Notes: generated by a model not told the origin, from the sequence alone. DNA of 64,000 nucleotides from JADFMN01 sp964529975 (GCA_964529975.1 CAZGXW010000006.1:1-64000), one strand, 5' to 3'. Positions 16,506 to 24,965 are shown, counted from the stretch's first letter. Made by a program: numbers and translations.

Positions 16506-17094
16506 CGCCGGCGCGCTTGGCGAAGTTGCGCACGATCGTCATGCCTTGTTCGGTGAGCACCGATTCTGGGTGGAACTGCACGCCCTCGATCGGGAGCGTC
16601 TTGTGGCGGATGCCCATCACTTCCCCATCGTCCTTTGCGGTCGCAGTGACGACGAAACCTGCAGGGACGGTGTCTGTCGTCACGACAAGCGAGTGGTAGC
16701 GGACTGCGCGGAAGGGGTTCGGCATACCTTCGAAAAGCCCTTTGCCGTCGTGCTCGACCATCGAGGTCTTGCCGTGCATGATCTTCTTGGCCCTTGCCAC
16801 TGTTCCGCCAGCGACGTCGCCGATGGTCTGATGGCCGAGGCAGACACCGAACACGGGTACGCCTTTCAAACGGCCGTCCTGCTTCAAGGCCTCATAGGAG
16901 ACGTTGACGCAGACTCCTGCCTCCTTCGGGGTGCACGGGCCAGGGGAAAGGACGATGCCGTCAGGTCGCTTTTCTACGATCGCGTCCAGGTCGATCTTGT
17001 CGTTGCGATAGACCTCGACCTCGGCACCGCACTCGCCCAAGTACTGGACGAGGTTGTAGGTGAAGGAGTCGTAGTTGTCGACGACGAGGATCAT
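16489..17094 (-). CDS. trpG: anthranilate / aminodeoxychorismate synthase glutamine amidotransferase
   Basis: A 201-residue class I amidotransferase subunit supplying ammonia for anthranilate (TrpG) or aminodeoxychorismate (PabA). Start MILVVDNYDSFTYNLVQYLG; GIVLSPGPCTPKEAG; catalytic Cys in GVCLGHQTIG; His/Glu in GVQFHPESVLTEQG. With no trpE, pabB or other trp gene beside it, its pathway, or dual use, cannot be settled. TACAAT lies 9 nt before the ATG. Confidence 0.9.
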   Translation of the reverse strand: MILVVDNYDSFTYNLVQYLGECGAEVEVYRNDKIDLDAIVEKRPDGIVLSPGPCTPKEAGVCVNVSYEALKQDGRLKGVPVFGVCLGHQTIGDVAGGTVARAKKIMHGKTSMVEHDGKGLFEGMPNPFRAVRYHSLVVTTDTVPAGFVVTATAKDDGEVMGIRHKTLPIEGVQFHPESVLTEQGMTIVRNFAKRAGVMVRT

Positions 17095-17103
17095 GGACGG
17101 ACT

Positions 17104-17109
17104 ATTGTA
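17104..17109 (-). promoter_or_regulatory. -10 element of trpG
   Basis: TACAAT on the reverse strand, 9 nt before the ATG at 17094. Confidence 0.5.
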
Positions 17110-17150
17110 GTCGTTCGGCAGGTTTTGGGCCGTTGGCGAAAGTTCGCGAA

Positions 17151-17169
17151 TTCCCGTTTAAAACGGGAA
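17151..17169. repeat. 19-nt perfect palindrome upstream of trpG
   Basis: TTCCCGTTT and its complement around one central A. Sits 57 bp upstream of the trpG ATG; operator, terminator or small repeat. Confidence 0.5.
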
Positions 17170-17190
17170 ATGGGGGTAGGGCGCCCGGGT

Positions 17191-17220
17191 TGGTTCGGGT
17201 TGGTTCGGATTGGTTCGGGT
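17191..17220. repeat. three 10-bp tandem repeats
   Basis: Three copies of TGGTTCGGGT, the middle one ending GAT. It lies in the 272-bp gap between trpG and the TPR protein gene; no coding signal there. Confidence 0.8.
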
Positions 17221-17306
17221 TTGGGGTTGACCCGGGAGGGGTCGGTTCGCCCTGTCGCACCCCGAGGGGGCGCTGAGGGTATCGGCTGTCAAGATGCGAT
17301 GTTCAT

Positions 17307-17319
17307 TGTCATTATGACA
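17307..17319. promoter_or_regulatory. TGTCAT/ATGACA palindrome
   Basis: TGTCATTATGACA, perfect around the central T, followed by another TGTCA at 17325 and by GACTTAAGTC at 17340-17349. Its half-site resembles the palindrome at 56387. Confidence 0.35.
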
Positions 17320-17366
17320 CACGATGTCAAGTCTTTTGGGACTTAAGTCTGACGTGATGGGAGTGA

Positions 17367-18530
17367 TCAGACGGCGTTGCGGCGCCGGCGCTTACTCGCA
17401 ACCATGGTGACAAGGACGATCACGCAGCCAAGAGTGAGGCCGACCGCCGGAAGCAGTACAGCCATCGCCTTTGTCCGCTTCTGGCTATAGATCTTCGCAT
17501 CGAGCGCCTGCAGGTCGACCGGCGGGACTTCGACGTAGCCATCCCAGAAGTCTGGGTGGGTGTCCGGGTGCTTGCCTTCCTTGAGCTTCGCGAGCATGAA
17601 TTCCGTGCGGTTGCTGTGATAGTCGTCACCGTTCTTGCGGAGCGCAGTGAAGTACCGCTTCATGTCGTCCGAACGTGTGTTCTCGACCATCGTGAGATCC
17701 GCCAGTTTTCCTTCCCGCAACGGCTCCGAATAGATCGGTCGTTTCCCACGCTTGAGCAGCTCCTCCTCACGCATGAGTGCCAGGCGACCGAGCACGCTTT
17801 CATCGCGATTAGAAAGTACACGCGCTAGCACACGAAACATGTCCGGGCTGTCCCATCCCGCACCGAGAGCAATCATTCCACACAGGCCGTCGACGACTTT
17901 CTTGTTCTCGTCCGTCGGCCCCTTGAACGAGTCTGCCTGCAAGTTCCTTAACTCTTCTGGAACCACTTCTCCAAGAGCAGCGCCCTTGTCCCGAAGCATC
18001 AGTTTCATGAGCTCCAATTGCACAAACTCACGACCGAAGTGCGCGTCCGGGTTGATCTTGATCGCCATGTCGATCTCATCGATCGCTTTGACGAGGTCTG
18101 CAGTGTCCTTCGCATCGGCGCCGCGCCTTACCCAGTCGTGCGCGCGCACGGTGCCGAGGTTCGCATAGAGCTGATAGAGGTGTTCTCCCTCGTTCTTGTT
18201 CGGATCCGCATAACTGCGCCTTGAGAACTCATTGAGGCGCTTTTCCAAGAGCACGACCGCTTCGTTTGGCCGACCCAGTTTGTCGAGCGCGATCGCCGCG
18301 TCGCCGTACGCGATGAAGTCCTCTGAGTCTGCCTCAATCGCTTTGAGCGACCGCTCGAGGCGCATTTCGTAGTAGAGCGGAGGGTTGCGGTCAAAACGCC
18401 CGCCTATCACGTCTGCGACCCGCGGGAGCCCCTTGGCCTCCGCGGCGAGCGTATCGCGGTCCCACGCGCAGGCTACTGCGATGGCGAAGGTGGCGGCAAA
18501 GGCCATGAGCCAGATAGTGCGCGACAGCAT
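17367..18530 (-). CDS. exported TPR-like protein with C-terminal membrane anchor
   Basis: A 387-residue protein. An N-terminal hydrophobic segment (TIWLMAFAATFAIAVACA) is followed by helical TPR-like units (SEDFIAYGDAAIALDKLGRP, then NEAVVLLEKRLNEFS). A C-terminal membrane helix (MAVLLPAVGLTLGCVIVLVT) precedes the tail SKRRRRNAV. The bulk is therefore outside the cytoplasm. The open frame continues 66 codons upstream through repeats, but 18530 has a proper signal and TATCAT 12 nt before it. No family beyond TPR recognised. Confidence 0.7.
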   Translation of the reverse strand: MLSRTIWLMAFAATFAIAVACAWDRDTLAAEAKGLPRVADVIGGRFDRNPPLYYEMRLERSLKAIEADSEDFIAYGDAAIALDKLGRPNEAVVLLEKRLNEFSRRSYADPNKNEGEHLYQLYANLGTVRAHDWVRRGADAKDTADLVKAIDEIDMAIKINPDAHFGREFVQLELMKLMLRDKGAALGEVVPEELRNLQADSFKGPTDENKKVVDGLCGMIALGAGWDSPDMFRVLARVLSNRDESVLGRLALMREEELLKRGKRPIYSEPLREGKLADLTMVENTRSDDMKRYFTALRKNGDDYHSNRTEFMLAKLKEGKHPDTHPDFWDGYVEVPPVDLQALDAKIYSQKRTKAMAVLLPAVGLTLGCVIVLVTMVASKRRRRNAV

Positions 18531-18542
18531 GGGTCTCCACCC

Positions 18543-18548
18543 ATGATA
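18543..18548 (-). promoter_or_regulatory. -10 element of the TPR-like gene
   Basis: TATCAT on the reverse strand, 12 nt before the ATG at 18530. Confidence 0.45.
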
Positions 18549-18618
18549 ACGCGATTCGTGGCTCACTCGCGTCTGCCGCGAGGGAACGGGGTTCACACGG
18601 TCTGCCCACCGGATCAAA

Positions 18619-18650
18619 CCGTGGGACCCAGCGAAGTCTGGGGCCCACGG
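18619..18650. repeat. long hairpin in a palindrome cluster
   Basis: 13-bp arms CCGTGGGACCCAG and CTGGGGCCCACGG with one mismatch and a 6-nt loop. Confidence 0.7.
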
Positions 18651-18701
18651 CGATGGGAGCGGGCTGGAGCCAGTGCTCATTGGGGTCGGACAGTGTAGGG
18701 A

Positions 18702-18744
18702 CTCGACCGAGACGGTCGAGCCACACACGGGCGGGACGCCCGTG
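18702..18744. repeat. two adjacent hairpins downstream of typA
   Basis: CTCGACC / GGTCGAG (18702-18720) and CACGGGCG / CGCCCGTG with loop GGA (18726-18744), both perfect. No T-tract. They lie just beyond the typA stop and may end its transcript or belong to a dispersed repeat with 18619-18650. Confidence 0.7.
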
Positions 18745-18749
18745 CCACG

Positions 18750-20573
18750 CTAGACGCCGACGCCGCGGCGCTCGACGACTCGGCGTTCGGAGTGGTCGAG
18801 GACCTTCTTGCGGAAGCGCAGTGACTTGGGAGTGACTTCGAGGAGTTCGTCGTCGCGGAGCCAGGAGAGGGCCTGTTCGAGCGAGAACTCCCGGTGGGCG
18901 TCCAGGACGGTGGTCGCGTCGGCGTTCGCGCTGCGCATGTTGGTCGCGGCTTTTTGCTTGGTCGCGTTGACGACCATATCTTCGTCGCGGGCGTTCTGCC
19001 CGACGATCATTCCGCCGTAGACCTCGACGCCGACGGGATAGAAGAGCACGCCGCGCTCTTGAACGTCTTCGTAGGCATAGCGCGTGATCTTGCCCGGGTC
19101 TTTGGCGATCAGCGACCCGTTGGAGCGCGAGACGATCTCGCCGCGGAACACTTCGTAGCCCTCGAAGATCGAGCCCATGAGCCCCGCGCCCCGTGTCTGC
19201 GTGAGGAACACGTTGCGGAAGCCGATCACGCCCCGCGTGGGAATCGAAGCGACGATCTTGGTGCGCCCGTTGCCGAGCGACCCCATGTCCTCGATCTCGC
19301 CCTTGCGCCTGCTAAGTTCCTCCATGATCGCGCCGAGGGACTCGTCGGGGACCTCGAGCGTGAGTTGCTCGATCGGCTCGAGGCGCTTGCCCATGTCGTT
19401 CTCGCGATAGATGACCTGCGGTCGAGCGATGGCCATCTCATACCCTTCGCGGCGCATGGTCTCGATGAGGACGCTGAGTTGCATCTCGCCGCGCGCTGCG
19501 ACCTTGACGGTCTCGGCCTCGGCGGTACGGTCGATCTTGAGCGAGACGCTGATCTTCTCTTCGCGCTCCAGCCGCTCGCGAATCTTGTGGATGGTGAGGA
19601 ACTTGCCGCCGTCCTTTCCACTCAGCGGCGAGTTGTTGGCGTAGAAGTTCATCGTGAGGGTTGACGGCTCGACCTCGATGTGCGGGAGCGGCTCGATGAA
19701 ACTTGCGTCACAAATCGTGTCGAACACGAGCACGTCGTCGAGCCCGCTCATCATCACGATGTCACCCGCTTCGACGGTCTCTGCCTCGACCTGCTTCAGC
19801 CCTTCGTACACCCAAAGTTTGGTGACGGTGAACGGCGTGTCCTTGCCCTCGCGGTGGAGCGCGAGCCTATCGCCGACGTGCAATCGGCCGCGCAGGAGTT
19901 TTCCTCCGAACATCCGCCCGAGATAGTCGCTGTAATCGAGGTTGTTGACCTGCAACTGGACCGGTCCGTCCTCTTGCACTTTCGGCGCGGGGATCTGGGA
20001 GAGGAACGTTTCGAACAGGACTTGCAGGTCTTGTTCTGGGCCGTCGGGCTTCGTGCGCGCGAACCCTTGTGCGCCGCTGACATAGAGCACCGGGAACTCG
20101 AGGTCTTCCTCTTCTGCACCGAGGTCGATGAAGAGGTCGATCGTTTTGTCGTAGGCTTCGAGCGGGCGCGCACCTTCGCGGTCGATCTTGTTGACGCACA
20201 CCACGACCTTCGCGCCGTGGTCGAGCGCCTTCTTCAGCACGAAGCGCGTTTGCGGCATCGGGCCCTCACAAGCGTCGACGACGAGCAGGACACCGTCCAC
20301 CATCGCGAGCACGCGCTCGACCTCGCCGCCAAAGTCGGCGTGTCCTGGCGTGTCGACGATATTGATTTTCGTGCCCTTGTACTTGCACGAGGCGACCTTG
20401 CTGAGGATGGTGATTCCTCGCTCGCGCTCAAGGTCGTTGGAGTCCATCATGCGCTCTTTGACGGACTCGTTGTCTCGGAACATGCCGGACTGACGGAAGA
20501 TCGCATCGACCAGGGTTGTCTTCCCGTGGTCGACGTGGGCGATAATCCCGATATTGCGGACGTCCTGCGGCAT
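18750..20573 (-). CDS. typA: ribosome-associated GTPase TypA/BipA
   Basis: A 607-residue translational GTPase that binds the ribosome and aids 50S assembly and stress adaptation. G1 HVDHGKTTLVDAIF, G3 DTPGHADFGGEVER and G4 NKIDREGARP are intact. The C-terminal half has the EF-G-like domain with TRGVIGFRNVFLTQTRGAG and GVEVYGGMIVGQNARDEDM. An in-frame ATG at 20612 exists, but homology starts at MPQDVRNIGIIAH (20573). TACAAT is 19 nt upstream, and a run of eight C on this strand lies between them. Confidence 0.96.
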   Translation of the reverse strand: MPQDVRNIGIIAHVDHGKTTLVDAIFRQSGMFRDNESVKERMMDSNDLERERGITILSKVASCKYKGTKINIVDTPGHADFGGEVERVLAMVDGVLLVVDACEGPMPQTRFVLKKALDHGAKVVVCVNKIDREGARPLEAYDKTIDLFIDLGAEEEDLEFPVLYVSGAQGFARTKPDGPEQDLQVLFETFLSQIPAPKVQEDGPVQLQVNNLDYSDYLGRMFGGKLLRGRLHVGDRLALHREGKDTPFTVTKLWVYEGLKQVEAETVEAGDIVMMSGLDDVLVFDTICDASFIEPLPHIEVEPSTLTMNFYANNSPLSGKDGGKFLTIHKIRERLEREEKISVSLKIDRTAEAETVKVAARGEMQLSVLIETMRREGYEMAIARPQVIYRENDMGKRLEPIEQLTLEVPDESLGAIMEELSRRKGEIEDMGSLGNGRTKIVASIPTRGVIGFRNVFLTQTRGAGLMGSIFEGYEVFRGEIVSRSNGSLIAKDPGKITRYAYEDVQERGVLFYPVGVEVYGGMIVGQNARDEDMVVNATKQKAATNMRSANADATTVLDAHREFSLEQALSWLRDDELLEVTPKSLRFRKKVLDHSERRVVERRGVGV

Positions 20574-20592
20574 GGTGGGGGGGGCGGGTGGA

Positions 20593-20598
20593 ATTGTA
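20593..20598 (-). promoter_or_regulatory. -10 element of typA
   Basis: TACAAT on the reverse strand, 19 nt before the ATG at 20573, giving a short leader with a C8 tract (20577-20584). Confidence 0.45.
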
Positions 20599-20776
20599 CT
20601 GCTCGGAGGCATCGGAGGCTCGTCACGAGTCCCGAGCGGGCAGTACGGAACTGCCGATGGTCCCAGCCTTAACCTGGCATTGAAGCGAGGGGGCGACCAT
20701 TGCCTAGTCGTCGCTGGTTTGAGGAACGCTTTCTGGCGACACGGGGATCGGGGCGCGCGGGGGCGCGTCCCATTTT

Positions 20777-21166
20777 TTAGAAAGTGGCGTAATGTCGTTT
20801 GATCTCGACCTTGACGACACGACCTTCGCGGTCGAGCGCGATCACGGCGTATGCGTATGACGACCAGAAAACACCTCGGTGGGTGGCTAGTTCAGACGCA
20901 AGATAGGAAGCACCGGCAGGGCTCGTGCTGCACGCGAGATACTCTGGGCAATCGTAAGTTTCGGAGTAATCCGATGGGAGATTGCACTCAGCTAGCGTTT
21001 TGCCTAAGCAGCCTTCCCACCGTCTCGCTTCACGGATAGGAAACGAGATTTGCCATGACACAAAGCCGAGCACGGCGAGGATCGCGACAAGACAGCCAAT
21101 ACGGCGGGCACGCGCGTTGCCTTGGTCCGATGCGGCCCTTTGCGCGGACTCGATTGGCTCGCTCAC
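20777..21166 (-). CDS. hypothetical single-pass membrane protein
   Basis: A 129-residue protein starting at GTG (VSEPIESAQRAASDQGNARA). One membrane segment (IGCLVAILAVLGFVSWQI) is followed by an exported domain with four cysteines (WEGCLGKTLAECNLP, then YDCPEYLACSTS), which may form two disulfides. GTG 21166 is preferred over the ATG at 21214 because TATACT ends exactly 6 nt before it. Family unknown. Confidence 0.65.
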   Translation of the reverse strand: MSEPIESAQRAASDQGNARARRIGCLVAILAVLGFVSWQISFPIREARRWEGCLGKTLAECNLPSDYSETYDCPEYLACSTSPAGASYLASELATHRGVFWSSYAYAVIALDREGRVVKVEIKRHYATF

Positions 21167-21172
21167 GTAACC

Positions 21173-21178
21173 AGTATA
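21173..21178 (-). promoter_or_regulatory. -10 element that sets the GTG start at 21166
   Basis: TATACT on the reverse strand, 6 nt before the GTG. One of the clearest leaderless promoters here. Confidence 0.55.
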
Positions 21179-21257
21179 ACAACGCCCGCGACGGCTCCAT
21201 AATAGAACCATCACTTCGCGATTCTCGTCTTGGCCCTCAGTAGGTAGCCCGAGCGGC

Positions 21258-21263
21258 TACTTT
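21258..21263 (+). promoter_or_regulatory. -10 element of the PhyH-family gene
   Basis: TACTTT, 9 nt before the TTG at 21273. Confidence 0.4.
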
Positions 21264-21272
21264 CCTTCGCCT

Positions 21273-22154
21273 TTGCCACAAGGCGCGGCGGAGTTTTATC
21301 GCGAAAACGGTTTCCTGGTCGTTGAGGGCGCGTTCTCGGCCGAGGAGGTCGAGTCGCTCAACTGCGAGACGGTGGCGATCTGTCGTGGTGAGCGCGGCGA
21401 CTTCGCAGGGATAGAGCCGGTGGTAGGCAGCGAGAGCGACGATGACGTCATCCGCAAGTATCTGTGCATCCACTTTCCGCACAAGATCTCGCCTTCTATG
21501 ACAGCGCAGATCTCGCACTCGTCGATCGTCGACGCCTGCACGACCTGCATTGGCCCGAACGTCAAGTGTATGCAGTCGATGCTGTTCGTGAAGGCCGCAG
21601 GCAAGCCAGGCCAGGCGTGGCACCAGGACGAGGACTACATCCCGACGCGCGACCGATCGCTCACCGGCGTGTGGCTTGCGCTCGACGATGCGACGGTCGA
21701 GAACGGGTGCCTCTGGGTCATCCCCGGTTCGCACAAGCCGGGCGTGCTGTGGCCGATGCACTTTCACGAGGACATCCGCTTCGATTGCGCGTGGGAGTCG
21801 TACGACTTTCCTTATCGCGACGAGGATGCCGTTCCTGTCGAAGTGCGCGCGGGCTCGCTCGTCGTGTTCAACGGCTACACTCTGCACCGCTCACTGCCGA
21901 ACAAGGCACAGGGCGGGTATCGCCGCGCTCTGGTGAACCACTATATGTCGGCAGAATCGCTCTTGCCGTGGATCTGGCCAGAAAAGCCGACAGGCCTCGG
22001 GCTGCACGATCACCGCGACGTGGTGTTGATCGCGGGCAAAGACCCTTACGCCTACAAAGGCACGGAGGACGTGATGAAGCCTCACGTGCGCCCGGACGGT
22101 GAAGGCGGGTGCGTGGATGGCGTTCGCAAGGACAAGGACGCGGGCTACGGCTAG
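21273..22154 (+). CDS. phytanoyl-CoA dioxygenase (PhyH) family protein
   Basis: A 293-residue Fe(II)/2-oxoglutarate dioxygenase. The N-terminal FYRENGFLVVEGAFSAEEVE is typical of PhyH. The iron ligands are the HxD of WHQDEDYIPTRD and the distal His of YTLHRSLPNKAQ; the following Arg (RRALVNHYM) should bind 2-oxoglutarate. Substrate unknown. Start is a TTG; no ATG or GTG is available before the conserved region, and TACTTT lies 9 nt upstream. Its stop overlaps the next convergent gene by 4 bp. Confidence 0.85.
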   Translation: MPQGAAEFYRENGFLVVEGAFSAEEVESLNCETVAICRGERGDFAGIEPVVGSESDDDVIRKYLCIHFPHKISPSMTAQISHSSIVDACTTCIGPNVKCMQSMLFVKAAGKPGQAWHQDEDYIPTRDRSLTGVWLALDDATVENGCLWVIPGSHKPGVLWPMHFHEDIRFDCAWESYDFPYRDEDAVPVEVRAGSLVVFNGYTLHRSLPNKAQGGYRRALVNHYMSAESLLPWIWPEKPTGLGLHDHRDVVLIAGKDPYAYKGTEDVMKPHVRPDGEGGCVDGVRKDKDAGYG

Positions 22155-22597
22155 CGCGGCAGGCCAGGGTACATGTCGCGGTGCAGTGCGAGCACGTCGA
22201 CCTTCCATCCGGACTCGGTCTTGGTCATTGGGAGTTCGACCCGCCGCTCGTAGGCGGTGACCGAACCGGCCTCAGGCGTTTGCAACACGAGCACGACGGC
22301 CTTGTCGCTGCCTTGCATGGCCTCGCTCTTGACCTCGTACATAAACGAGAAGTAGGGACCGGCGACCTTTGTCGCCCGCGTCCATTGTGCTTCGATCTCG
22401 GCGCGCTCGTAGCCCGGGGCGTTCGAGAGGTCGGTGAGGGCCTCCACGTCGCCCTTGGCCAGGGCGTCCATGAACCTGGCCGCGGCGCCGATGGGCCTCT
22501 CGCCGGTGAACATTGCGATGGCTGCAAAGCCGAGCAGGCCCGCAGCGATGATCACAATCGCGATGTTGCCCTTTCCAGATCGACGACTCATTGCCAT
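22151..22597 (-). CDS. membrane-anchored hypothetical protein (DUF4878-like layout)
   Basis: A 148-residue protein with an N-terminal membrane helix (NIAIVIIAAGLLGFAAIAMF) and an exported domain: AAARFMDALAKGDVEALTDL, then a beta-rich end with ESGWKVDVLALH. This is the layout of small NTF2-like, DUF4878-type domains; that label is a guess. It follows another small anchored protein (22609) on the same strand with an 11-bp gap, and TAAGGT lies 8 nt before its ATG. Confidence 0.6.
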   Translation of the reverse strand: MAMSRRSGKGNIAIVIIAAGLLGFAAIAMFTGERPIGAAARFMDALAKGDVEALTDLSNAPGYERAEIEAQWTRATKVAGPYFSFMYEVKSEAMQGSDKAVVLVLQTPEAGSVTAYERRVELPMTKTESGWKVDVLALHRDMYPGLPR

Positions 22598-22605
22598 GTC
22601 TTACA

Positions 22606-22611
22606 ACCTTA
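22606..22611 (-). promoter_or_regulatory. possible -10 element of the 148-residue gene
   Basis: TAAGGT on the reverse strand, 8 nt before the ATG at 22597; weak match. Confidence 0.3.
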
Positions 22612-23028
22612 TCCTGGCCCGATCGGTGCCCGTGCGCCTAGTCCCCAGGTTCTGTCGGCGTCGACCAGCCACCTCCCGACCGGCTTCTCCATCTTGAAGA
22701 GGACGGCAACGGGGCCGAACCTGCGCGTCAGGTAGACGACTTCGACGACGGCCGAGCGCCCCTCTCGCTGGATCCTGGTGATCCGGACGTCGGTGCTGTC
22801 GGCCAGCAGGACCTCGACCTGAGCGAGCAATTCCCGTGCCGGACCACTGGTCGGGTCTTGAAGGCAGGCCGCTTTGACGTCCTGGATGTCGCGCTCGGCA
22901 ATGCCCAGGTGGAAACTGAAGATGGTGCTCTCGGGCCCGCTGTACTGCAGCGAGGCGAACACTCCCAGGGTGAGGATGGCGACGAGGCCCGAGGCCACGA
23001 TCCCCTGGGTCCGCTGGGGGGCCTTCAT
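22609..23028 (-). CDS. membrane-anchored hypothetical protein
   Basis: A 139-residue protein with one N-terminal membrane helix (GIVASGLVAILTLGVFASL) and an exported domain (FSFHLGIAERDIQDVKAACL, then AVVEVVYLTRRFGPVAVLF, then GRWLVDADRTWG). Size and order of elements match the neighbouring 148-residue protein, so the two may be distant paralogues. TAGAAT is 9 nt before the ATG. Confidence 0.6.
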   Translation of the reverse strand: MKAPQRTQGIVASGLVAILTLGVFASLQYSGPESTIFSFHLGIAERDIQDVKAACLQDPTSGPARELLAQVEVLLADSTDVRITRIQREGRSAVVEVVYLTRRFGPVAVLFKMEKPVGRWLVDADRTWGLGARAPIGPG

Positions 23029-23037
23029 CTGTCCTTG

Positions 23038-23043
23038 ATTCTA
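23038..23043 (-). promoter_or_regulatory. -10 element of the 139-residue gene
   Basis: TAGAAT on the reverse strand, 9 nt before the ATG at 23028. Confidence 0.5.
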
Positions 23044-23091
23044 CCGGCGGTCTGAACAACTTTCCTTGACCCGCGTCTGCCCTGGACGGAC

Positions 23092-23097
23092 CATAAT
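23092..23097 (+). promoter_or_regulatory. -10 element of the DUF1501 gene
   Basis: CATAAT, 14 nt before the ATG at 23112. A TTGACC at 23066 could be a -35 but at a long 20-bp spacing. Confidence 0.4.
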
Positions 23098-23111
23098 GTC
23101 CTAGGTGCACC

Positions 23112-24338
23112 ATGAGCGATCTAACTCGTCGTGAACTGTTCCGCCGCGGTGGCATGATCGCCGTCGGCATGATGGCGCCGCCTTGGCTGGCCGCTGTGGC
23201 CAAGGCCGACCTTTTGAGGCAGGCCAAGGGCAAGGCTCCCGCCTCGGACACGGTCCTCGTGGTCTGCCAGTTCTCCGGCGGAAACGACGGGCTCAACACG
23301 GTCATCCCTTATGCGACCGCCGAGTACTACAAACTGCGCCCGACGCTCGCGATCCCGGACGCAAACGTCTTGAAGTTGAACGAGTCGATGGGGTTGCACC
23401 CAAGCCTGACGGGGCTCCAGGAACTCTACAAAGAGGGCAAGGTCGCAATCGTGCAAAACGTGGGCTACCCGGATCCGAACCGGTCGCACTTCAAGTCGAT
23501 GGACATCTGGCACTCGGCGAGCCCGGACGGCAAGATCGCGTATGGCTGGATCGGTCGGTACTTCGACATCATGGCGAGCAAGGGCCCGATCAGCCCAGTC
23601 TCCGCGCTCGGGTTGTCGGTCGAGAAGCCCCGCGCCCTGAACGCCAAGACCGCGTCCATCCCGTGCTTTGCGAGCCTTGCCGACATCCAGGCGATGGTCG
23701 GCAACCAGGACGCAGAACGGATGTTGCGCGAGATCCAGGGCGCCCAGGGTCAGGGCGCCGTGCTGACGATCCAGAAGGCGAACAACGCCGCCCTCGACGC
23801 GATGAACGAACTGCAGAGCAAACTTGCGACGTTCGCGCCGAAGCAGACTTACGGCAACGACCGGTTTGGCGCCGGCTTCAAGCAGATCTCACAGATCGTA
23901 GCGACGTCGCCGGCCACGCGGGTCGTGTACTTCAGCGCGGGCGGGTTCGACACCCACTCGCGACAAGCGGAGTCGCACGCGAACCTCATGAAGCAGTTCG
24001 GCGACGCCGTGCTCGCGTTCCAGCGCGAGATGGAGGCCGCGGGCCGGGCCGACAAGGTCATGATCTTGGTGTTCTCAGAGTTCGGTCGGCGCACCTATGA
24101 GAACGGAAGCGCGGGGACGGACCACGGTGCCGCCGGACCGATGATGCTCATCGGCAAGAACGTGAAGGGCGGCATGCATGGCCCGAACCCGAACCTTACG
24201 GACCTCGACCGAGGCGACCTGAAGTGGAACATCGACTTCCGCAAGGTGTACGCGACGTCACTGGACAACTGGATGGGCGGAGACTCGTCCGTGATCCTAG
24301 GCCAGGACTTCGGCAACATCGACGTGATGAAGGCTTAG
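23112..24338 (+). CDS. DUF1501 domain-containing exported protein
   Basis: A 408-residue alkaline-phosphatase-superfamily protein of the DUF1501 group. The N terminus TRRELFRRGGMIAVGMMAPP looks like a Tat signal. DUF1501 landmarks: CQFSGGNDGLNTVIPY, VGYPDPNRSHFKSMDIWHSA, GGFDTHSRQ, and VFSEFGRRTYENGSAGTDHGAAGPM. DUF1501 genes usually sit beside a DUF1800 gene; none is seen here. Enzymatic role unknown, probably a periplasmic hydrolase. The 3' end overlaps convergent lipB by 42 bp. Confidence 0.88.
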   Translation: MSDLTRRELFRRGGMIAVGMMAPPWLAAVAKADLLRQAKGKAPASDTVLVVCQFSGGNDGLNTVIPYATAEYYKLRPTLAIPDANVLKLNESMGLHPSLTGLQELYKEGKVAIVQNVGYPDPNRSHFKSMDIWHSASPDGKIAYGWIGRYFDIMASKGPISPVSALGLSVEKPRALNAKTASIPCFASLADIQAMVGNQDAERMLREIQGAQGQGAVLTIQKANNAALDAMNELQSKLATFAPKQTYGNDRFGAGFKQISQIVATSPATRVVYFSAGGFDTHSRQAESHANLMKQFGDAVLAFQREMEAAGRADKVMILVFSEFGRRTYENGSAGTDHGAAGPMMLIGKNVKGGMHGPNPNLTDLDRGDLKWNIDFRKVYATSLDNWMGGDSSVILGQDFGNIDVMKA

Positions 24339-24965
24339 GCCGAACACCGATTCGAAGGCGCCCTTGACCGCTGGTCGGGCGTCTTCGACCGTTATAGTCC
24401 GCCCGGCTTCTTGACTGAGCGACGTGACGCCGTGCGTTCTGATGCCGCACGGCACGATCAGCCCGAACGGCGAGAGGTCGTTGTCGCAGTTGATCGCGAT
24501 GCCGTGGATGCTCACCCACTTGCGGACCTTGATTCCTATCGCTGCGAACTTCCTTCCTTTGGACCACACGCCGGTGTTGACACTCGGCTCACGCTCGCCT
24601 CGCACGCCGAATTGGTCGGCGGCGACAATAACGGCTTCCTCGAGGTCGCGCATCCACTTGTGGAGGTCTTTGCCGTGGCGGGAGACGTCGAACACGGGAT
24701 AGACGACGAGTTGGTTTGGGCCGTGGAACGTGACGTCTCCCCCTCGGTCGGTGCGCACGACCTCGATGCCGCGCTTCGCGTACTCTTCGCTCGGGAGGAG
24801 CAGATTCTCGTCGTGGAAACTCGCACCGAGGGTCATCACCGGGTCGTGCTCCACGAACACGAGGGTGTCCAGCCCGCCTGCGACGACTTCCTCGGCGATG
24901 CGCTTCTGGGCCTCCCACGCGGGGTCGTAAGCCATGCGGCCGAGGTCGACGATGCGTCCTTTCAT
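24297..24965 (-). CDS. lipB: lipoyl(octanoyl) transferase
   Basis: A 222-residue LipB that moves octanoyl groups from ACP to lipoyl domains. RGGDVTFHGPNQLVVYPVFD is the conserved loop. The catalytic Lys and Cys lie in KFAAIGIKVRKWVSIHGIA and SPFGLIVPCGI. LipA is not in the window. Its ATG overlaps the cyclase-like gene stop by 4 bp, and the last 42 bp overlap the DUF1501 gene, an unusually deep convergent overlap. Confidence 0.94.
   Translation of the reverse strand: MKGRIVDLGRMAYDPAWEAQKRIAEEVVAGGLDTLVFVEHDPVMTLGASFHDENLLLPSEEYAKRGIEVVRTDRGGDVTFHGPNQLVVYPVFDVSRHGKDLHKWMRDLEEAVIVAADQFGVRGEREPSVNTGVWSKGRKFAAIGIKVRKWVSIHGIAINCDNDLSPFGLIVPCGIRTHGVTSLSQEAGRTITVEDARPAVKGAFESVFGLSLHHVDVAEVLA

Noticed and set aside
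17191..17220. CRISPR-like repeats
   Set aside because: Units are 10 bp and contiguous with no spacers.
20750..20780. intrinsic terminator GGCGCGCGG...CCCATTTTTT pointing right
   Set aside because: No rightward gene precedes it and the pairing is imperfect; probably chance in GC-rich DNA.
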